64,000 nt of DNA from CAXMST01 sp963712765 (lineage in GTDB: Bacteria > Actinomycetota > Thermoleophilia > Solirubrobacterales > 70-9). Positions 8,952 to 18,246 of this stretch are shown here, piece by piece (the stretch's first letter is position 1; each line of letters starts with the position of its first letter). The notes below the pieces were generated by a model that searched no databases, was not told the origin of the DNA, and worked only from the letters and a program-made list of their open reading frames with translations. The translations under genes were made by a program, and so were the position numbers. The stretch spans positions 434,001 to 498,000 of the forward strand of contig CAVQIX010000005.1 in NCBI GenBank assembly GCA_963712765.1, given 5' to 3'.

Positions 8952-10391
8952 CTAGCCGCCGGCCTGGGTCCAAACGTCGCCGGGCCGGTGCTCGTGCCAG
9001 CGCAGCTCGTCCTCGAGCTGGGAGGCGAGCGAAAGCAGCAGCGGCTCGGAGCCCTCGTGGCCGAGCAGCTGGACGCCGACCGGCAGCCCCTCAACGAACC
9101 CGGCGGGAACGCTGATCGCGGGCCACCCGAGCACGTTCCAGGGCCAGGCGAAGGGGCAGTGGGCGACCACGACGCGGTCGGTCTGCCACTCCGAGAGGCC
9201 GTCGATGGCACCGAGCGGCGGCGCAGGCTTGGCGGTGGTCGGAACCACGACGACGTCGAATTCGTCGAAGATCACGCCAATGCGTCGCTGGAACAGTCCC
9301 TCGGCGGCTCGGGCGGCGGCCAGGACCGGGCCGCCGAGCAGGCGGCCGCTGCGAGCGCTGGAGCGGGTCCGCTCGTCGAGCAGCCCGGGATCGGGCACCC
9401 GCTTCTCCCAATCGGCGACTCCGTTGGAGCCGCGGGGAACGAACGAGAGGCCGATCAAGCCGTAGGGGAGCTCGGAGCGCTCGAATTGGTGCCCAAGGCC
9501 GGCAAGGGTCTCCCCCACCTCCTCGGCCCGGCGCCTGACCCGGTAGTCGAGCTTGGCGGGCGCACCGCTGAACGGCGGGTCGAGCGAGAGCGCGATCCGC
9601 AGCCGGCCCGGGTCGCGACCGACAGCGTTGGAGAAGGGCTCGGCAGGCCGCGGAGGGCGATGCCTTTCGGCCGGATGGTTACCGCTGAGGACGTCGAGCA
9701 GCAGCGCCGCATCGGCGACGGTGCGCGCCAGGGGGCCGTTGCAGGTGAGCCCGTTGAAGGCCTCGGGGTCGGGCCAGGTGGAGATCCTTCCCCGCTGCGG
9801 CTTGATCCCGACCAGGTTCGTCCAGGCGGCGGGGATCCGGACAGAGCCGGCTCCGTCGGAGCCGACCGCGCCCGAGACCAGTCCGGCGGAAACGGCGGCC
9901 GCCGAGCCTCCCGAGGAGCCGCCCGGCGTGTGGCCGGTGTTCCAGGGGTTGGCGGTGGCGCCGAAGTCCTCACCCTCGGTGAAGGGCCACTGCCCGAACT
10001 CAGGGGTGGTGGTCTTGCCGACGATCACGGCGCCGGCGACCCGCAGCCGGCGCACGAGCTCCGCGTCCTTGGCCTCCCGGGGGAAGTCCCCGGCGCAGCC
10101 GAACCTGGTCGCCTCGCCGGCGAGGTCGGTGTCGTCCTTGATCGCGATCGGGACCCCCAGCAGCGGCGCCCGCTCGCCCGCCGCAAGCCGGCGATCGGCC
10201 GCCTCGGCCTCCGCGAGCGCCGCCTGGTGGCGAACGATGCGGAACGCGTTGAGGGTCGGCTGCGAGCCCTCGATCGCCTCCAGCCGCTGGGCGACCAACT
10301 CCCGTGAGCCGATCTCGCCGTCGGCGAGTGCGCCGGCCTCCGCCCCGAGGCCTTCGGCGCGGGCTTTCCTGTGGCTGGTCCCCGGCGTCAT
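8952..10391 (-). CDS. Amidase (amidase signature family)
   Basis: Hydrolyses a carboxylic amide to acid and ammonia. The 479-aa length is standard. The catalytic Ser-cisSer-Lys triad can be placed: the lysine in PIAIKDD, the signature GHTPGGSSGGSAAAVSAGLV with both serines, and the downstream region SDGAGSVRIPAAWTNLVGIK. The C-terminus contains PFAWPWNVLGWPAISVPAG, the usual conserved end. Substrate is open: the family includes acetamidases, indoleacetamide and aryl amide hydrolases. GatA is unlikely because gatC and gatB are not adjacent. Confidence 0.9.
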   Translation of the reverse strand: MTPGTSHRKARAEGLGAEAGALADGEIGSRELVAQRLEAIEGSQPTLNAFRIVRHQAALAEAEAADRRLAAGERAPLLGVPIAIKDDTDLAGEATRFGCAGDFPREAKDAELVRRLRVAGAVIVGKTTTPEFGQWPFTEGEDFGATANPWNTGHTPGGSSGGSAAAVSAGLVSGAVGSDGAGSVRIPAAWTNLVGIKPQRGRISTWPDPEAFNGLTCNGPLARTVADAALLLDVLSGNHPAERHRPPRPAEPFSNAVGRDPGRLRIALSLDPPFSGAPAKLDYRVRRRAEEVGETLAGLGHQFERSELPYGLIGLSFVPRGSNGVADWEKRVPDPGLLDERTRSSARSGRLLGGPVLAAARAAEGLFQRRIGVIFDEFDVVVVPTTAKPAPPLGAIDGLSEWQTDRVVVAHCPFAWPWNVLGWPAISVPAGFVEGLPVGVQLLGHEGSEPLLLSLASQLEDELRWHEHRPGDVWTQAGG

Positions 10392-10482
10392 CGCGCCAGC
10401 AGGCTAGAGGACCTCGGGCGAGGCGACGCGACCCCGAGGCCGCGCATCCAGACCGGGTTCCCGGGGCCCGACTGCGGCCCGG

Positions 10483-12684
10483 TCAGCCGACCGGCTCGGG
10501 CTCGCGCTCCGTCTCCGGTCCCAATCGATCGGAGCCTTCGGCCGCCCGCTCATCAGCAGCCGGTCCGTCGACCTGGAGGCGGGGCAGGCGGCGCTCGAGC
10601 CATCCCGGCAGCCACCAGGCACGCTCGCCGAGGATCTCCATGATCGCCGGGACGAGCAGGCTGCGGATCACGAAGGCGTCGATAGCGATCGCGGTCGCGA
10701 GGCTGACGCCGAAGAGCTTGATGACCAGATCGCCGCCGAAGGCGAAGCTGGCGAAGACGCAGATCATGATCGCCGCCGCCGCGGTGATCACGCGGCCGGT
10801 GGAGGCGAGCCCGTGGACGACGGCACCGGTGGCGTCCCCGCGCCGCTCCCACTCCTCGTGCACTCGCGACATCAAGAAGACCTCGTAGTCCATCGAGAGC
10901 CCGAATACGATCGCGAAGACGAAGACCGGCAGGAAGGCGGCGATCGGCGCCGTCTCCGTGATTCCGATCAGCTCCCCGCCCCAGCCGAACTGGAAGATCG
11001 CGACGACGACGCCGAAGGAGGCGCCGATGCTGAGCACGTTCATCACAACCGCCTTGATCGGGACCAGGATCGAGCGGAAGGCGACCAGCAGCAGCAGAGC
11101 GCTGAGTGCGATGACGATCCCGAAGAAGAGCGGCAGCTTGCCCGCGATGAAGTCGGAGAAGTCGTTGGTGATCGCGGTCTCGCCGCCGAGGTGGGTCTCG
11201 GCGAGGCTGAGCTCGTCGAAGGGCGCGATCACCTCCGAGCGGAGTTTTCCGACCAGATCGCGGGTCTCGGCCTCCTGCGGGCCGGTGGTGGGAAAGACCG
11301 TCAGGACCTGTGTCTCGCCCGCCTGGCTACCGGCTGGGAGCGAGACCTCCGCGACGCCGTCGGCGGCCAGGAGCCGCTGACGCAGGCCGCTGCTGCCGCC
11401 ACCGTCGGGACCGGCGTCGGTGAAGTCGCTGACGACCAGCAGCGGCCCGTTGAAACCGGGGCCGAAGCCCTCGGCGAGTAGGTCGTAGGCCTGGCGGGTG
11501 GTGGTCTCGTCGAGGTCGGTTCCGGCATCGGCATTGCCGATCTCGATCTGGGTGACCGGGACAGCCAGCAGGAGCAGGAAGGCGGTCGCACCGATCGCCG
11601 CCGGCCAGCGGCGGCGCTGGATCATCGCGCTCCACCGTGACCACTGCCGGCCCTCCTGGCCGCTGGTGCCCTTCGTTCCGGGCAACTTGAGGCGGTCGAT
11701 CCGCGAGCCGACCCTGCTGAGCATCGCCGGCAGCAACGTCAGCGCAGCCAGCATCGTGACCAGGACCGCCAGGGAGGCAGCCAGCGCCGGGCCGTAGAGG
11801 AAGCCCGCGCCGATCGCGAACAGGCCGAGTAGCGAAACGCAGACCGTGGCGCCCGCGAACAGGACCGCTCGGCCGGAGGTGTCCATCGCCACCACGACCG
11901 CCTGATCGGCGTCCAGGCCCGAGCGTAGACCGGCCCTGAACCGGGTGACGACGAAGAGCGCATAGTCGATCCCGACCCCGAGCCCGATCATCGCCGCGAG
12001 CTGCGGCGAGAAGTCGGGGGTGTCGACGAGGTGGGTGAGCACGGTGATCCCGCTGAGAGCGACGCCGAGAGCGATGATCGCGGTCAGGATCGGCAGGCCC
12101 ATCGCGACCGCCGACCCGAAGGTGATGAGCAGGATCACGATCGCCGCCCCGATACCGACCAGCTCGGCGGTTCCGGGCTCGGCCTGCTGAGCCTCGCGCA
12201 CCGCCTCTCCACCGAGCTCGATCCGCAGGCCCCCGCCCTCGGCCCCCTCGGCGACCCTGATCAGCTCGTCGATCAACGCCTCGTCGACCTCGAAGGAGCG
12301 CTCGGCGAGCTGGGCCGTTGCGAGCCCGATCCGCCCGTCCTCGGAGAGGACGCCGCCGGGGGCGAGCGGATCGTCGACGCCGGCGATCCCCTCGACCCCG
12401 CCGGCCCCGGCCAGCACCCGCTCGACCCGTGGACGCAGGGAGGGACCGTCGAGCCGGCCCTGCTCGGCGACGAAGACGAACTGGACGCTGTCGCCCGACT
12501 GAGCCGGAAACCGCTCCTCGAGCAGTGCGAGCGCCTGCTGGGAGTCGGACTCGGGAAGCTCGAAGTTGGTCGAGTAATTCTCTCCGACCGCGGATGCCGC
12601 GGCGACCGCGACGACGAGCGCGAGCAGCCAGGCGCCGAAGGTGAGCCTGCGGTGGCGAATGCAGAGGCGGGCGAGCGAGCGCAT
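10483..12684 (-). CDS. MMPL/RND-family transporter
   Basis: A 733-aa inner-membrane protein of the MmpL type, which exports lipids or hydrophobic compounds using the proton gradient. It shows the family's internal duplication: helix 1, a soluble loop of about 150 residues, a block of five to six helices, then a second copy. The proton-relay motif appears in both halves as GVGIDYALFVVTRFR and GLSMDYEVFLMSRVHEEW. The C-terminus is an acidic soluble tail. The ATG at 12682-12684 is followed by a typical RHRRLTFGAW start. No TetR regulator or lipid synthesis gene is adjacent, so the cargo is unknown. Confidence 0.92.
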   Translation of the reverse strand: MRSLARLCIRHRRLTFGAWLLALVVAVAAASAVGENYSTNFELPESDSQQALALLEERFPAQSGDSVQFVFVAEQGRLDGPSLRPRVERVLAGAGGVEGIAGVDDPLAPGGVLSEDGRIGLATAQLAERSFEVDEALIDELIRVAEGAEGGGLRIELGGEAVREAQQAEPGTAELVGIGAAIVILLITFGSAVAMGLPILTAIIALGVALSGITVLTHLVDTPDFSPQLAAMIGLGVGIDYALFVVTRFRAGLRSGLDADQAVVVAMDTSGRAVLFAGATVCVSLLGLFAIGAGFLYGPALAASLAVLVTMLAALTLLPAMLSRVGSRIDRLKLPGTKGTSGQEGRQWSRWSAMIQRRRWPAAIGATAFLLLLAVPVTQIEIGNADAGTDLDETTTRQAYDLLAEGFGPGFNGPLLVVSDFTDAGPDGGGSSGLRQRLLAADGVAEVSLPAGSQAGETQVLTVFPTTGPQEAETRDLVGKLRSEVIAPFDELSLAETHLGGETAITNDFSDFIAGKLPLFFGIVIALSALLLLVAFRSILVPIKAVVMNVLSIGASFGVVVAIFQFGWGGELIGITETAPIAAFLPVFVFAIVFGLSMDYEVFLMSRVHEEWERRGDATGAVVHGLASTGRVITAAAAIMICVFASFAFGGDLVIKLFGVSLATAIAIDAFVIRSLLVPAIMEILGERAWWLPGWLERRLPRLQVDGPAADERAAEGSDRLGPETEREPEPVG

Positions 12685-12830
12685 CAGGGGCCACTCTTAT
12701 AGACGGTCGCCGCATTGGGCCACCCGTCCGGTGCTCGCGTGAGGCTGTGAGCGGACAGGTGTTTAGGGGTGGAGGCCTGATTCAAGGCCGATCCAGGCCT
12801 GCCGACGAAACTCATATCGGCAAAACCCAT

Positions 12831-14507
12831 ATGACCGAGAGACTCGATCTCAGCTTCAGCCATCTCGCGCTCAGCGCGATCGTCGTGGCGATCTCGCTTG
12901 CCGTCTCGGCGCTGGCGGCGCCCGATGCCGACGCCTCGGCCCGCGCCACCGCCACCAAGCACGCCAAGGCCGAGCTGGTCGAGACGGTGCCGATCGCGAG
13001 GAACGCCTGGCAGGACCCGAGGGTTGTGATGGCGGTCAAGCCCAGCCAGCTCGGCGATCTCAAAGACGGCGATCGGATCGAGGCGACCGGCGAGGTCGAG
13101 CTGACCGTCTGTCTGAAGCCGGGCGGTGGCCATCCCGGCCAGCCGTGCGTCGGCGAGCTCTACGGGTACAGCCCGAAGCTGAAGGCGAAGATGGTGATCG
13201 CGCCCACCGCCGGGACAACCAGCGGCTCCGAGAGCCGCCAGATCGGGCGCACCAAGAGCCTCAAATGCCGCCAGGACCACCCTCGACGCAACCACCACTG
13301 CGTGATCTCGATCCCGTGGGGAGGCGAGGACATCGGCTCGGTCGCCGACCTGCCCTGCGCGCCCGGTTCCTGCTTCGTGAACATGATCGTCAGCGCACAC
13401 AACGGCAGCGCCAGGGACGGCGAGAGGGTGGTCGTCGGCTCCAGCGACGACAACAAGCGTGTCCATCAGGGTCTGGCGAAGCTGAGCGTCGTCCGCTACC
13501 GGCCCGGGGAGACGAAGCCGGCGAAGGTCTTCAGGGGCGGCCGCGCGAGGAGGAAGGCTACGGTCGTCTCGAAGAACTCCTCGATCAAGCGCCAGGTGCT
13601 GTATTCGGCGAAGGTCAAGAACCTCAAGGCCGGCGACCAGCTGGTCGTAGACGGTCTGATGAAGAACAAGATCGGTCACCTCCCCTACAACGTCTTCCAA
13701 CGGACCGAGATCGTATTCGCCAAGAAGCGCAAGCAGACCGGCGCCTACGGCAAGGTGCTCGACAGCACCGGGCGTCTGTCGGCCTCCAACGGCTTCAACT
13801 GCACCCAGAAGAAGAGCGCTCATTCCGACACCTGCACGATCCGCAAGGGCGGCGTGATCAGCATCAAGAAGAACGCGAAGGGGCCGTTCTTCGTCAACTT
13901 CGTCGTCGGCCAGCACGCGATCGGGATGAGCACCCAGTACAACAAGTGGCGCTCCGGAGACCGCTCGAAGGTGCTCAAGGGCGGCTACGTAAAGGTCGAG
14001 CGCTACGCGGGCGGCAGCGGCGCCTGCAGCACCTGTTCGACCGGGTGGACCGCGTTCTCGGCCCAGAATAGGCCGAATCAGACGAAGCCGGCGAAGCTGG
14101 TCTCCCAGCTCTCCCAGTGGGGCATCAACAATGGAACCTACGACTGCGGCCCGCGGCCAAAGCCGGTCCAATATGCCTGCAACTGGCGCTCCCAGGGGCG
14201 GTACGGAAACGCTCCCAAGTACGAATGCTCGAAGAAGGCCCAGTGGTGGAAGAAGGGCGGCCGCTTCATCATCAAGCCCTGCAAGGAGGCGATGGCGGCA
14301 CAGCTCTGGGACAAGCTGCTGAAGCTCGGCTCCGGCCCGATCGCGCCCGAGTTCGTCGGCGCCTGCAAGGACCGGCCGAACAACATGTACCGCTGCAAGT
14401 ACATCGGCGAGGGTGCTTCGGGGATGATCCTCGGCAAGCACTGCAAGGGCTACGGCACCTACGACGCCCGCAAGCACTCCTGGTCGATCGATCCCTGCCG
14501 GCCCTGA
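12831..14507 (+). CDS. Secreted Cys-rich protein with internal duplication, unknown function
   Basis: 558 aa with a signal peptide (LALSAIVVAISLAVSALAAP, cleavage near DADA). The mature part is basic and has many cysteines. Two halves look related: each has a beta-rich VxxLKxGDxxxxxG segment, a Cys pair (KSLKCRQDHPRRNHHC and NGFNCTQKKSAHSDTC), then an F(V)N(M/F)(I/V)V strand (SCFVNMIVSAH and PFFVNFVVGQH). A distinct Cys/Trp/Lys-rich C-terminal third (YDCGPRPKPVQYACNW onwards) follows. I chose the ATG at 12831 because it directly precedes the signal peptide; an ATG at 12747 in frame would add 28 non-signal residues. No family recognised; probably an exported structural or binding protein. Confidence 0.75.
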   Translation: MTERLDLSFSHLALSAIVVAISLAVSALAAPDADASARATATKHAKAELVETVPIARNAWQDPRVVMAVKPSQLGDLKDGDRIEATGEVELTVCLKPGGGHPGQPCVGELYGYSPKLKAKMVIAPTAGTTSGSESRQIGRTKSLKCRQDHPRRNHHCVISIPWGGEDIGSVADLPCAPGSCFVNMIVSAHNGSARDGERVVVGSSDDNKRVHQGLAKLSVVRYRPGETKPAKVFRGGRARRKATVVSKNSSIKRQVLYSAKVKNLKAGDQLVVDGLMKNKIGHLPYNVFQRTEIVFAKKRKQTGAYGKVLDSTGRLSASNGFNCTQKKSAHSDTCTIRKGGVISIKKNAKGPFFVNFVVGQHAIGMSTQYNKWRSGDRSKVLKGGYVKVERYAGGSGACSTCSTGWTAFSAQNRPNQTKPAKLVSQLSQWGINNGTYDCGPRPKPVQYACNWRSQGRYGNAPKYECSKKAQWWKKGGRFIIKPCKEAMAAQLWDKLLKLGSGPIAPEFVGACKDRPNNMYRCKYIGEGASGMILGKHCKGYGTYDARKHSWSIDPCRP

Positions 14508-14704
14508 TCAGCGGCCTCGGGGGCATCCGGCGGGGTCCGTTGTGAGCACCCCTTAACATCCACCGACCGCGGTAGGCGCCAGGGAGCATCGTCGCGCTCG
14601 GGGCCTGCTCATGGTGGTGTGTTGATGTCCTCGAAGGCCAGAAGGCTCGGCGACGTCGTCGGAGAGGCGAACTCTCGTTCGACGCGCTGCGCCTGCTCGC
14701 GGCC

Positions 14705-15817
14705 GTGGCCGTGATCTTTACCCACTCCTACAAGATCGCCGACGGGCCCTCCAACGGCGATGCGCTGACCCGGGTCCTCGAGCACGAGAGCATGAGCCAC
14801 ATCGGCGTCGCGACCTTCTTCGTGATCAGCGGGTTCCTGGTCTCGAGGAGCTGGGATCGCCAGCCGCGCATCCGCCAGTTCGCCGTCAAGCGAGCGCTGC
14901 GGCTGATGCCGGCCCTGATCGTGGCTGTAGCGATCGCCGCCCTGCTGGTCGGGCCGCTGGTGACGACGCTGGGGGCCTCCGAGTATCTCGGCAGCAGCGA
15001 GACCCGGCGCTACCTCGGGTTGAACGCGATCCTCGACCCCCAATACACGCTTCCGGGCGTGTTCACCGACAATCCATTCCCGCAGGCGGTCAACGGCTCC
15101 CTGTGGACGCTGCCTTTGGAGGCCAAGGCATACGTCGTCGTAGCCGTGCTCGGGGCGGTCGGGCTGCTCGGCGCGCGGATGCGGATGGTGCCGGTGCTGA
15201 TCGCGCTCGGTCTGCTCGCACTCTCACTCGAGGGGGTTCGCTCCGCGGTCCCGGCGGCGACCGAGCTCGGGGACCTCCTCGGCGCCCGGATCTTCCTCGA
15301 GTACTGGGCTCTGTTCGCCGCCGGCGCTGTCGCGTACCTGTGGCGCGAGCGGATTCCGGTCGCGGCGGCCCCGGTCGCGGTCGCGTCGTTGGTCTGGGTC
15401 GCCACCGCCGGCTTGGCGCCGGGAGGCGCCGGAGTCCACCTGATCGCGAGCGTCGTCCTCTTTCCCTACGCCGTGATCTGCGTCGCCTACCTGGCCGGTG
15501 ATCGACTCGCCCGCCCGCTGCGCGGGATCGATGCCTCCTACGGGGTCTACGTCTACGCGTTCCTGATCCAGCAGCTGCTCGCGGCCTGGCTCGCCCCGAG
15601 CCCGATCGGGCTCTTCCTGCTCGCCACCCCTATCGCAATCGCGGCCGGAATCGCCTCGTGGATCGCGATCGAACGCCCGGCGCTCGCCCTCAAGAATCAC
15701 CCCCGCGTCCGGCAACTGACCGGCGCGAGATTGCCCGTCGTCACACCCGCCGATCGCGCCGCAGCGGCGCCGGTCGTAGCCGCGCCGGCGACTCCCGCCG
15801 TCAGGAGCGCGCAATGA
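14705..15817 (+). CDS. Acyltransferase family 3 membrane protein, N-terminus disrupted
   Basis: An integral-membrane O-acyltransferase (about ten helices) of the type that acetylates polysaccharides or lipids. The hallmark first helix reads FDALRLLAAVAVIFTHSY, with the catalytic-type His, and SHIGVATFFVISGFLVSRSW follows. The annotated GTG start at 14705 would cut this first helix in half. The frame is open upstream (to about 14585) but contains no ATG, GTG or TTG. An ATG at 14625 in another frame reads MSSKARRLGDVVGE, exactly what should precede the family motif, so a one-base indel near 14660-14668 is likely and the real gene is probably 14625-15817. Product about 396 aa if repaired. Confidence 0.8.
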   Translation: MAVIFTHSYKIADGPSNGDALTRVLEHESMSHIGVATFFVISGFLVSRSWDRQPRIRQFAVKRALRLMPALIVAVAIAALLVGPLVTTLGASEYLGSSETRRYLGLNAILDPQYTLPGVFTDNPFPQAVNGSLWTLPLEAKAYVVVAVLGAVGLLGARMRMVPVLIALGLLALSLEGVRSAVPAATELGDLLGARIFLEYWALFAAGAVAYLWRERIPVAAAPVAVASLVWVATAGLAPGGAGVHLIASVVLFPYAVICVAYLAGDRLARPLRGIDASYGVYVYAFLIQQLLAAWLAPSPIGLFLLATPIAIAAGIASWIAIERPALALKNHPRVRQLTGARLPVVTPADRAAAAPVVAAPATPAVRSAQ

Positions 15818-15896
15818 CGGCGGAGGATCTCCAACGGAAAACTGCCGGGGTCCGGCGCGGCACCCTGGTGCCCGGCGCCCTGGCCTGCCTCGCTGT

Positions 15897-16223
15897 CTAG
15901 GTTCCTTCGCTCGGCCGCTCGAGCTCGAGCTCGAGGGCCTCTGGCGGGATCCGGGCTTGCTCCATCACCACCCGTGAGCCGGCGAACGGAACGCCCTCGG
16001 CGATGAGCAGGCCGCGCTGCTTCCTGCCCTGCGCCAGCGACCCGTCGGCGCGAACAACGCGGTGCCAGGGGACCGCTGGATCGGTGTTGGCGGCCAGGAC
16101 CGCGCCCGCCAGCCGCGGCGCCCGCGGGCTGAGGTCGCCGTAGGAGGTCACGAATCCCTCCGGGATCGCGCTCACGAGGGCGAGGATCCGGGCGGCTCGA
16201 TCGGGATCGCCGGCTGCTGGCAT
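15897..16223 (-). CDS. Alkyltransferase-like (Atl) MGMT-family protein
   Basis: A 108-aa protein matching the DNA-binding C-terminal domain of O6-alkylguanine-DNA alkyltransferase. The active-site motif PCHRV is replaced by PWHRV, so the acceptor cysteine is missing. Atl proteins of this type bind O6-alkylguanine and hand the lesion to nucleotide excision repair. Other family features are IPEGFVTSYGDLS, LAGAVLAANTDPAVPWHRV and GLLIAEGVPF. The ATG at 16221-16223 gives the standard Atl length; the upstream frame to 16280 overlaps the divergent methyltransferase start region. It is divergent from the gene at 16262. Confidence 0.85.
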   Translation of the reverse strand: MPAAGDPDRAARILALVSAIPEGFVTSYGDLSPRAPRLAGAVLAANTDPAVPWHRVVRADGSLAQGRKQRGLLIAEGVPFAGSRVVMEQARIPPEALELELERPSEGT

Positions 16224-16261
16224 GAGCCGATACTGACGGCCCGGGCCAATACTCTTGCCCG

Positions 16262-17083
16262 ATGTTCGACCGCGGTCCATCGGCGATCAGCCCCACCGCG
16301 CACTACACGGGTGAGGTCTGGCGCCGCCACGGCCTCTCCTCCCCAGAGCTCGGCACCTGGCAGGGCCGCCTCCTTCACGGCTCGCTGCAGCCGCTGATGG
16401 TGCTCAGCAACACGCTCGGGGGCGACACGCTCGAGGACTTCCTGCTGGCCCGGCACCGGATCATCGACGCGCTACTCGAGGAGGCGATCACATCGGGACG
16501 CGTCGGCCAGGTGGTCGAGATCGCCGCCGGGATGTCCCCGCGAGGCCTGCGGTTCTCGCAGCGCTTCGCCGAGCTCGACTACATCGAGGCAGATCTGCCG
16601 GCGATGGCGGACCGCAAACGCCGCGCGCTACGCCGGGCGGGGGCCCGCCACCGCGTTGTCGCACTCGATGCGTTCGCGACCCGGCCGGGCGAGGGTCTGG
16701 TCGAGCTCGCCGGCGAGCTCGACATCGACAGGGGACTGATGGTGATCACCGAAGGCCTGCTCAACTACTTCCCCAGGGCCGACGATGAGCGCCTTTGGGG
16801 TCTGATCGCCGACACCCTCAAGCGCTTCCCATCCGGCCTGTACGTCGCCGACGTGGTGCTCGGGAGCAAGGCGGGCGGGCGACGGCAGCGATTGTTCGGC
16901 GCCGCGCTCGGCACCTTCGTCGGCGGCCGCATCCACTTCCCCCTCGCCGACGAGGCCGACGCGGCGTCGGCCCTGCGGGGGGCGGGCTTCGACGACGTCG
17001 TCATACACCGGGGCAGCGAGGGTGGCTCGGCGCGGGGCGCCGACCGGATCCACGTGGTCGAGGGGAGGACCGGGAATGGGTGA
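16262..17083 (+). CDS. SAM-dependent methyltransferase of the leucine carboxyl methyltransferase (PPM1/Omt) type
   Basis: 273 aa. The SAM-binding motif I reads VVEIAAGMSPRGLRFS, unusual in having AAGMSPRG, as in bacterial LCMT-like O-methyltransferases. Motif II is YIEADLPAMADRKRR, and ITEGLLNYFP is the family's catalytic-region motif. The start at 16262 follows 38 bases after the divergent Atl start. The last eight bases overlap the next gene (DUF2510), so the two are co-translated. Substrate unknown; relatives methylate carboxyl groups or polyketides. Confidence 0.8.
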   Translation: MFDRGPSAISPTAHYTGEVWRRHGLSSPELGTWQGRLLHGSLQPLMVLSNTLGGDTLEDFLLARHRIIDALLEEAITSGRVGQVVEIAAGMSPRGLRFSQRFAELDYIEADLPAMADRKRRALRRAGARHRVVALDAFATRPGEGLVELAGELDIDRGLMVITEGLLNYFPRADDERLWGLIADTLKRFPSGLYVADVVLGSKAGGRRQRLFGAALGTFVGGRIHFPLADEADAASALRGAGFDDVVIHRGSEGGSARGADRIHVVEGRTGNG

Positions 17084-17693
17084 GGCGGCACGACCGGGCT
17101 GGTACCAGGACCCCGAGGGCGAGGAGGGCATCCTGCGCTGGTGGGACGGGGAGGGCTGGACCGAGCACCGGCAGCCCCGCCCCGACCGGGGTATCGCCGA
17201 GGGGGCTCCGGCGGGTCGCTTCGAAGCCCTGCGGGAGTCCTTCAGCGACAGGCCCCGGGCGCTGGCGATCGGGGCGGCGGTGGCCCTCTGCGCCGTCGCG
17301 ATCGCGCTCGCGAGCCTGCTCGGCTCCAGCGGGGACCCGTTCAGCCCGGGGTCGGAGGGCTCCGGCGGAATCGGCGGCTCGAGTTCAGGCCGGCAACCGG
17401 CGCTGGATCGCTCCCCGCAGGAGCTCGCGCGGGCCGCGCAGACGGCGATCGAGATCTACGCCACCGGCAACGGCGGTAGCTACGCGGGGGCGTCCCCCGA
17501 GGACCTGGCCGAGATCGAGACCTCGCTGACCGCCTCGCAGGTCGCGGTCAGCTCCAACGAGACCGCCTACACCGTCACCGCGATCAGCGGCGAGGTCGCC
17601 TTTTCGATCTCCAGAGCAGCCGACGGAGAGGTGACCCTGTCCTGCGAGCCGCCGGGCGTGCTCAATTGCCCGCGCGACGGCGACTGGTCGTAG
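17076..17693 (+). CDS. DUF2510 membrane protein
   Basis: 205 aa. The N-terminal DUF2510 motif is clear: GWYQDPEGEEGILRWWDGEG followed by WTEH. A single membrane helix (IGAAVALCAVAIALASLL) follows at about residue 65, then a Gly/Ser linker and an extracytoplasmic domain of about 110 residues with two cysteines (LSCEPPGVLNC) that could form a disulfide. DUF2510 modules are common on actinobacterial membrane proteins. The ATG at 17076 overlaps the preceding stop and has an AGGGGAGG ribosome site. The outer domain resembles type IV pilin-like or small sensor domains; function not known. Confidence 0.8.
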   Translation: MGEAARPGWYQDPEGEEGILRWWDGEGWTEHRQPRPDRGIAEGAPAGRFEALRESFSDRPRALAIGAAVALCAVAIALASLLGSSGDPFSPGSEGSGGIGGSSSGRQPALDRSPQELARAAQTAIEIYATGNGGSYAGASPEDLAEIETSLTASQVAVSSNETAYTVTAISGEVAFSISRAADGEVTLSCEPPGVLNCPRDGDWS

Positions 17694-17750
17694 TCGCGGG
17701 TTCGATTGCTACCGTGAGCGCACCAGTCCCCCACCCAGGAGCCTCCCTAA

Positions 17751-18146
17751 ATGCCTCTAATCGCGGATTTCACCCTCGGCCACGCGCTGATCACAGTCGC
17801 CGAGATCTTCCTCTTCGTCGCCTGGTTCTGGATCCTGATCACGGTCATCGGCGACCTGCTCAACGACGGCAGCGTCTCAGGCTGGGCCAAGGCCGCCTGG
17901 GTGTTCTTCCTGATCTTCGTGCCGTTCCTCGGGCTGCTGGTCTACCTGATCGCCCGTGGGGGCGGCATGCAGGAGCGCGCCCTGGAGACCCGCAAGCAGA
18001 CCCAGGAGCAGCTCGATGCCTACGTTCGCGAGCAGGCCGGCAGCGCCTCGGCGGCGGATGAGCTGCACAAGCTCTCCGCGCTGAAGGACAAGGGCGACCT
18101 CAGCGAGGCGGAGTTCGCCTCCGCGAAGGCGAAGCTGCTCGCCTGA
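17751..18146 (+). CDS. PLDc_N/SHOCT domain membrane protein
   Basis: 131 aa. Two membrane helices form a PLDc_N-like module (FLFVAWFWILITVIGDLL and AAWVFFLIFVPFLGLLVYLI) followed by a coiled, charged stretch and a C-terminal SHOCT motif (ELHKLSALKDKGDLSEAEF). SHOCT domains are short oligomerisation modules typical of actinobacteria. It lies 57 bases downstream of the DUF2510 gene in the same direction, so co-transcription is possible. Specific function unknown. Confidence 0.82.
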   Translation: MPLIADFTLGHALITVAEIFLFVAWFWILITVIGDLLNDGSVSGWAKAAWVFFLIFVPFLGLLVYLIARGGGMQERALETRKQTQEQLDAYVREQAGSASAADELHKLSALKDKGDLSEAEFASAKAKLLA

Positions 18147-18246
18147 GCCCAGACCGGCCCGCGGGGTCGAGAGACAACGGCCTGCGTAGCCCGGCCGCAC
18201 CACCGCGGTGCGGCCGCGGTGGGCGGAGGCTGCAAAGCTTGCGTTC

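Noticed and set aside
7628..9115. Plus-strand frame antisense to the antiporter
   Set aside because: Composition is Asp/Arg/Gln-rich and non-membrane. The minus reading is a typical CPA2 transporter.
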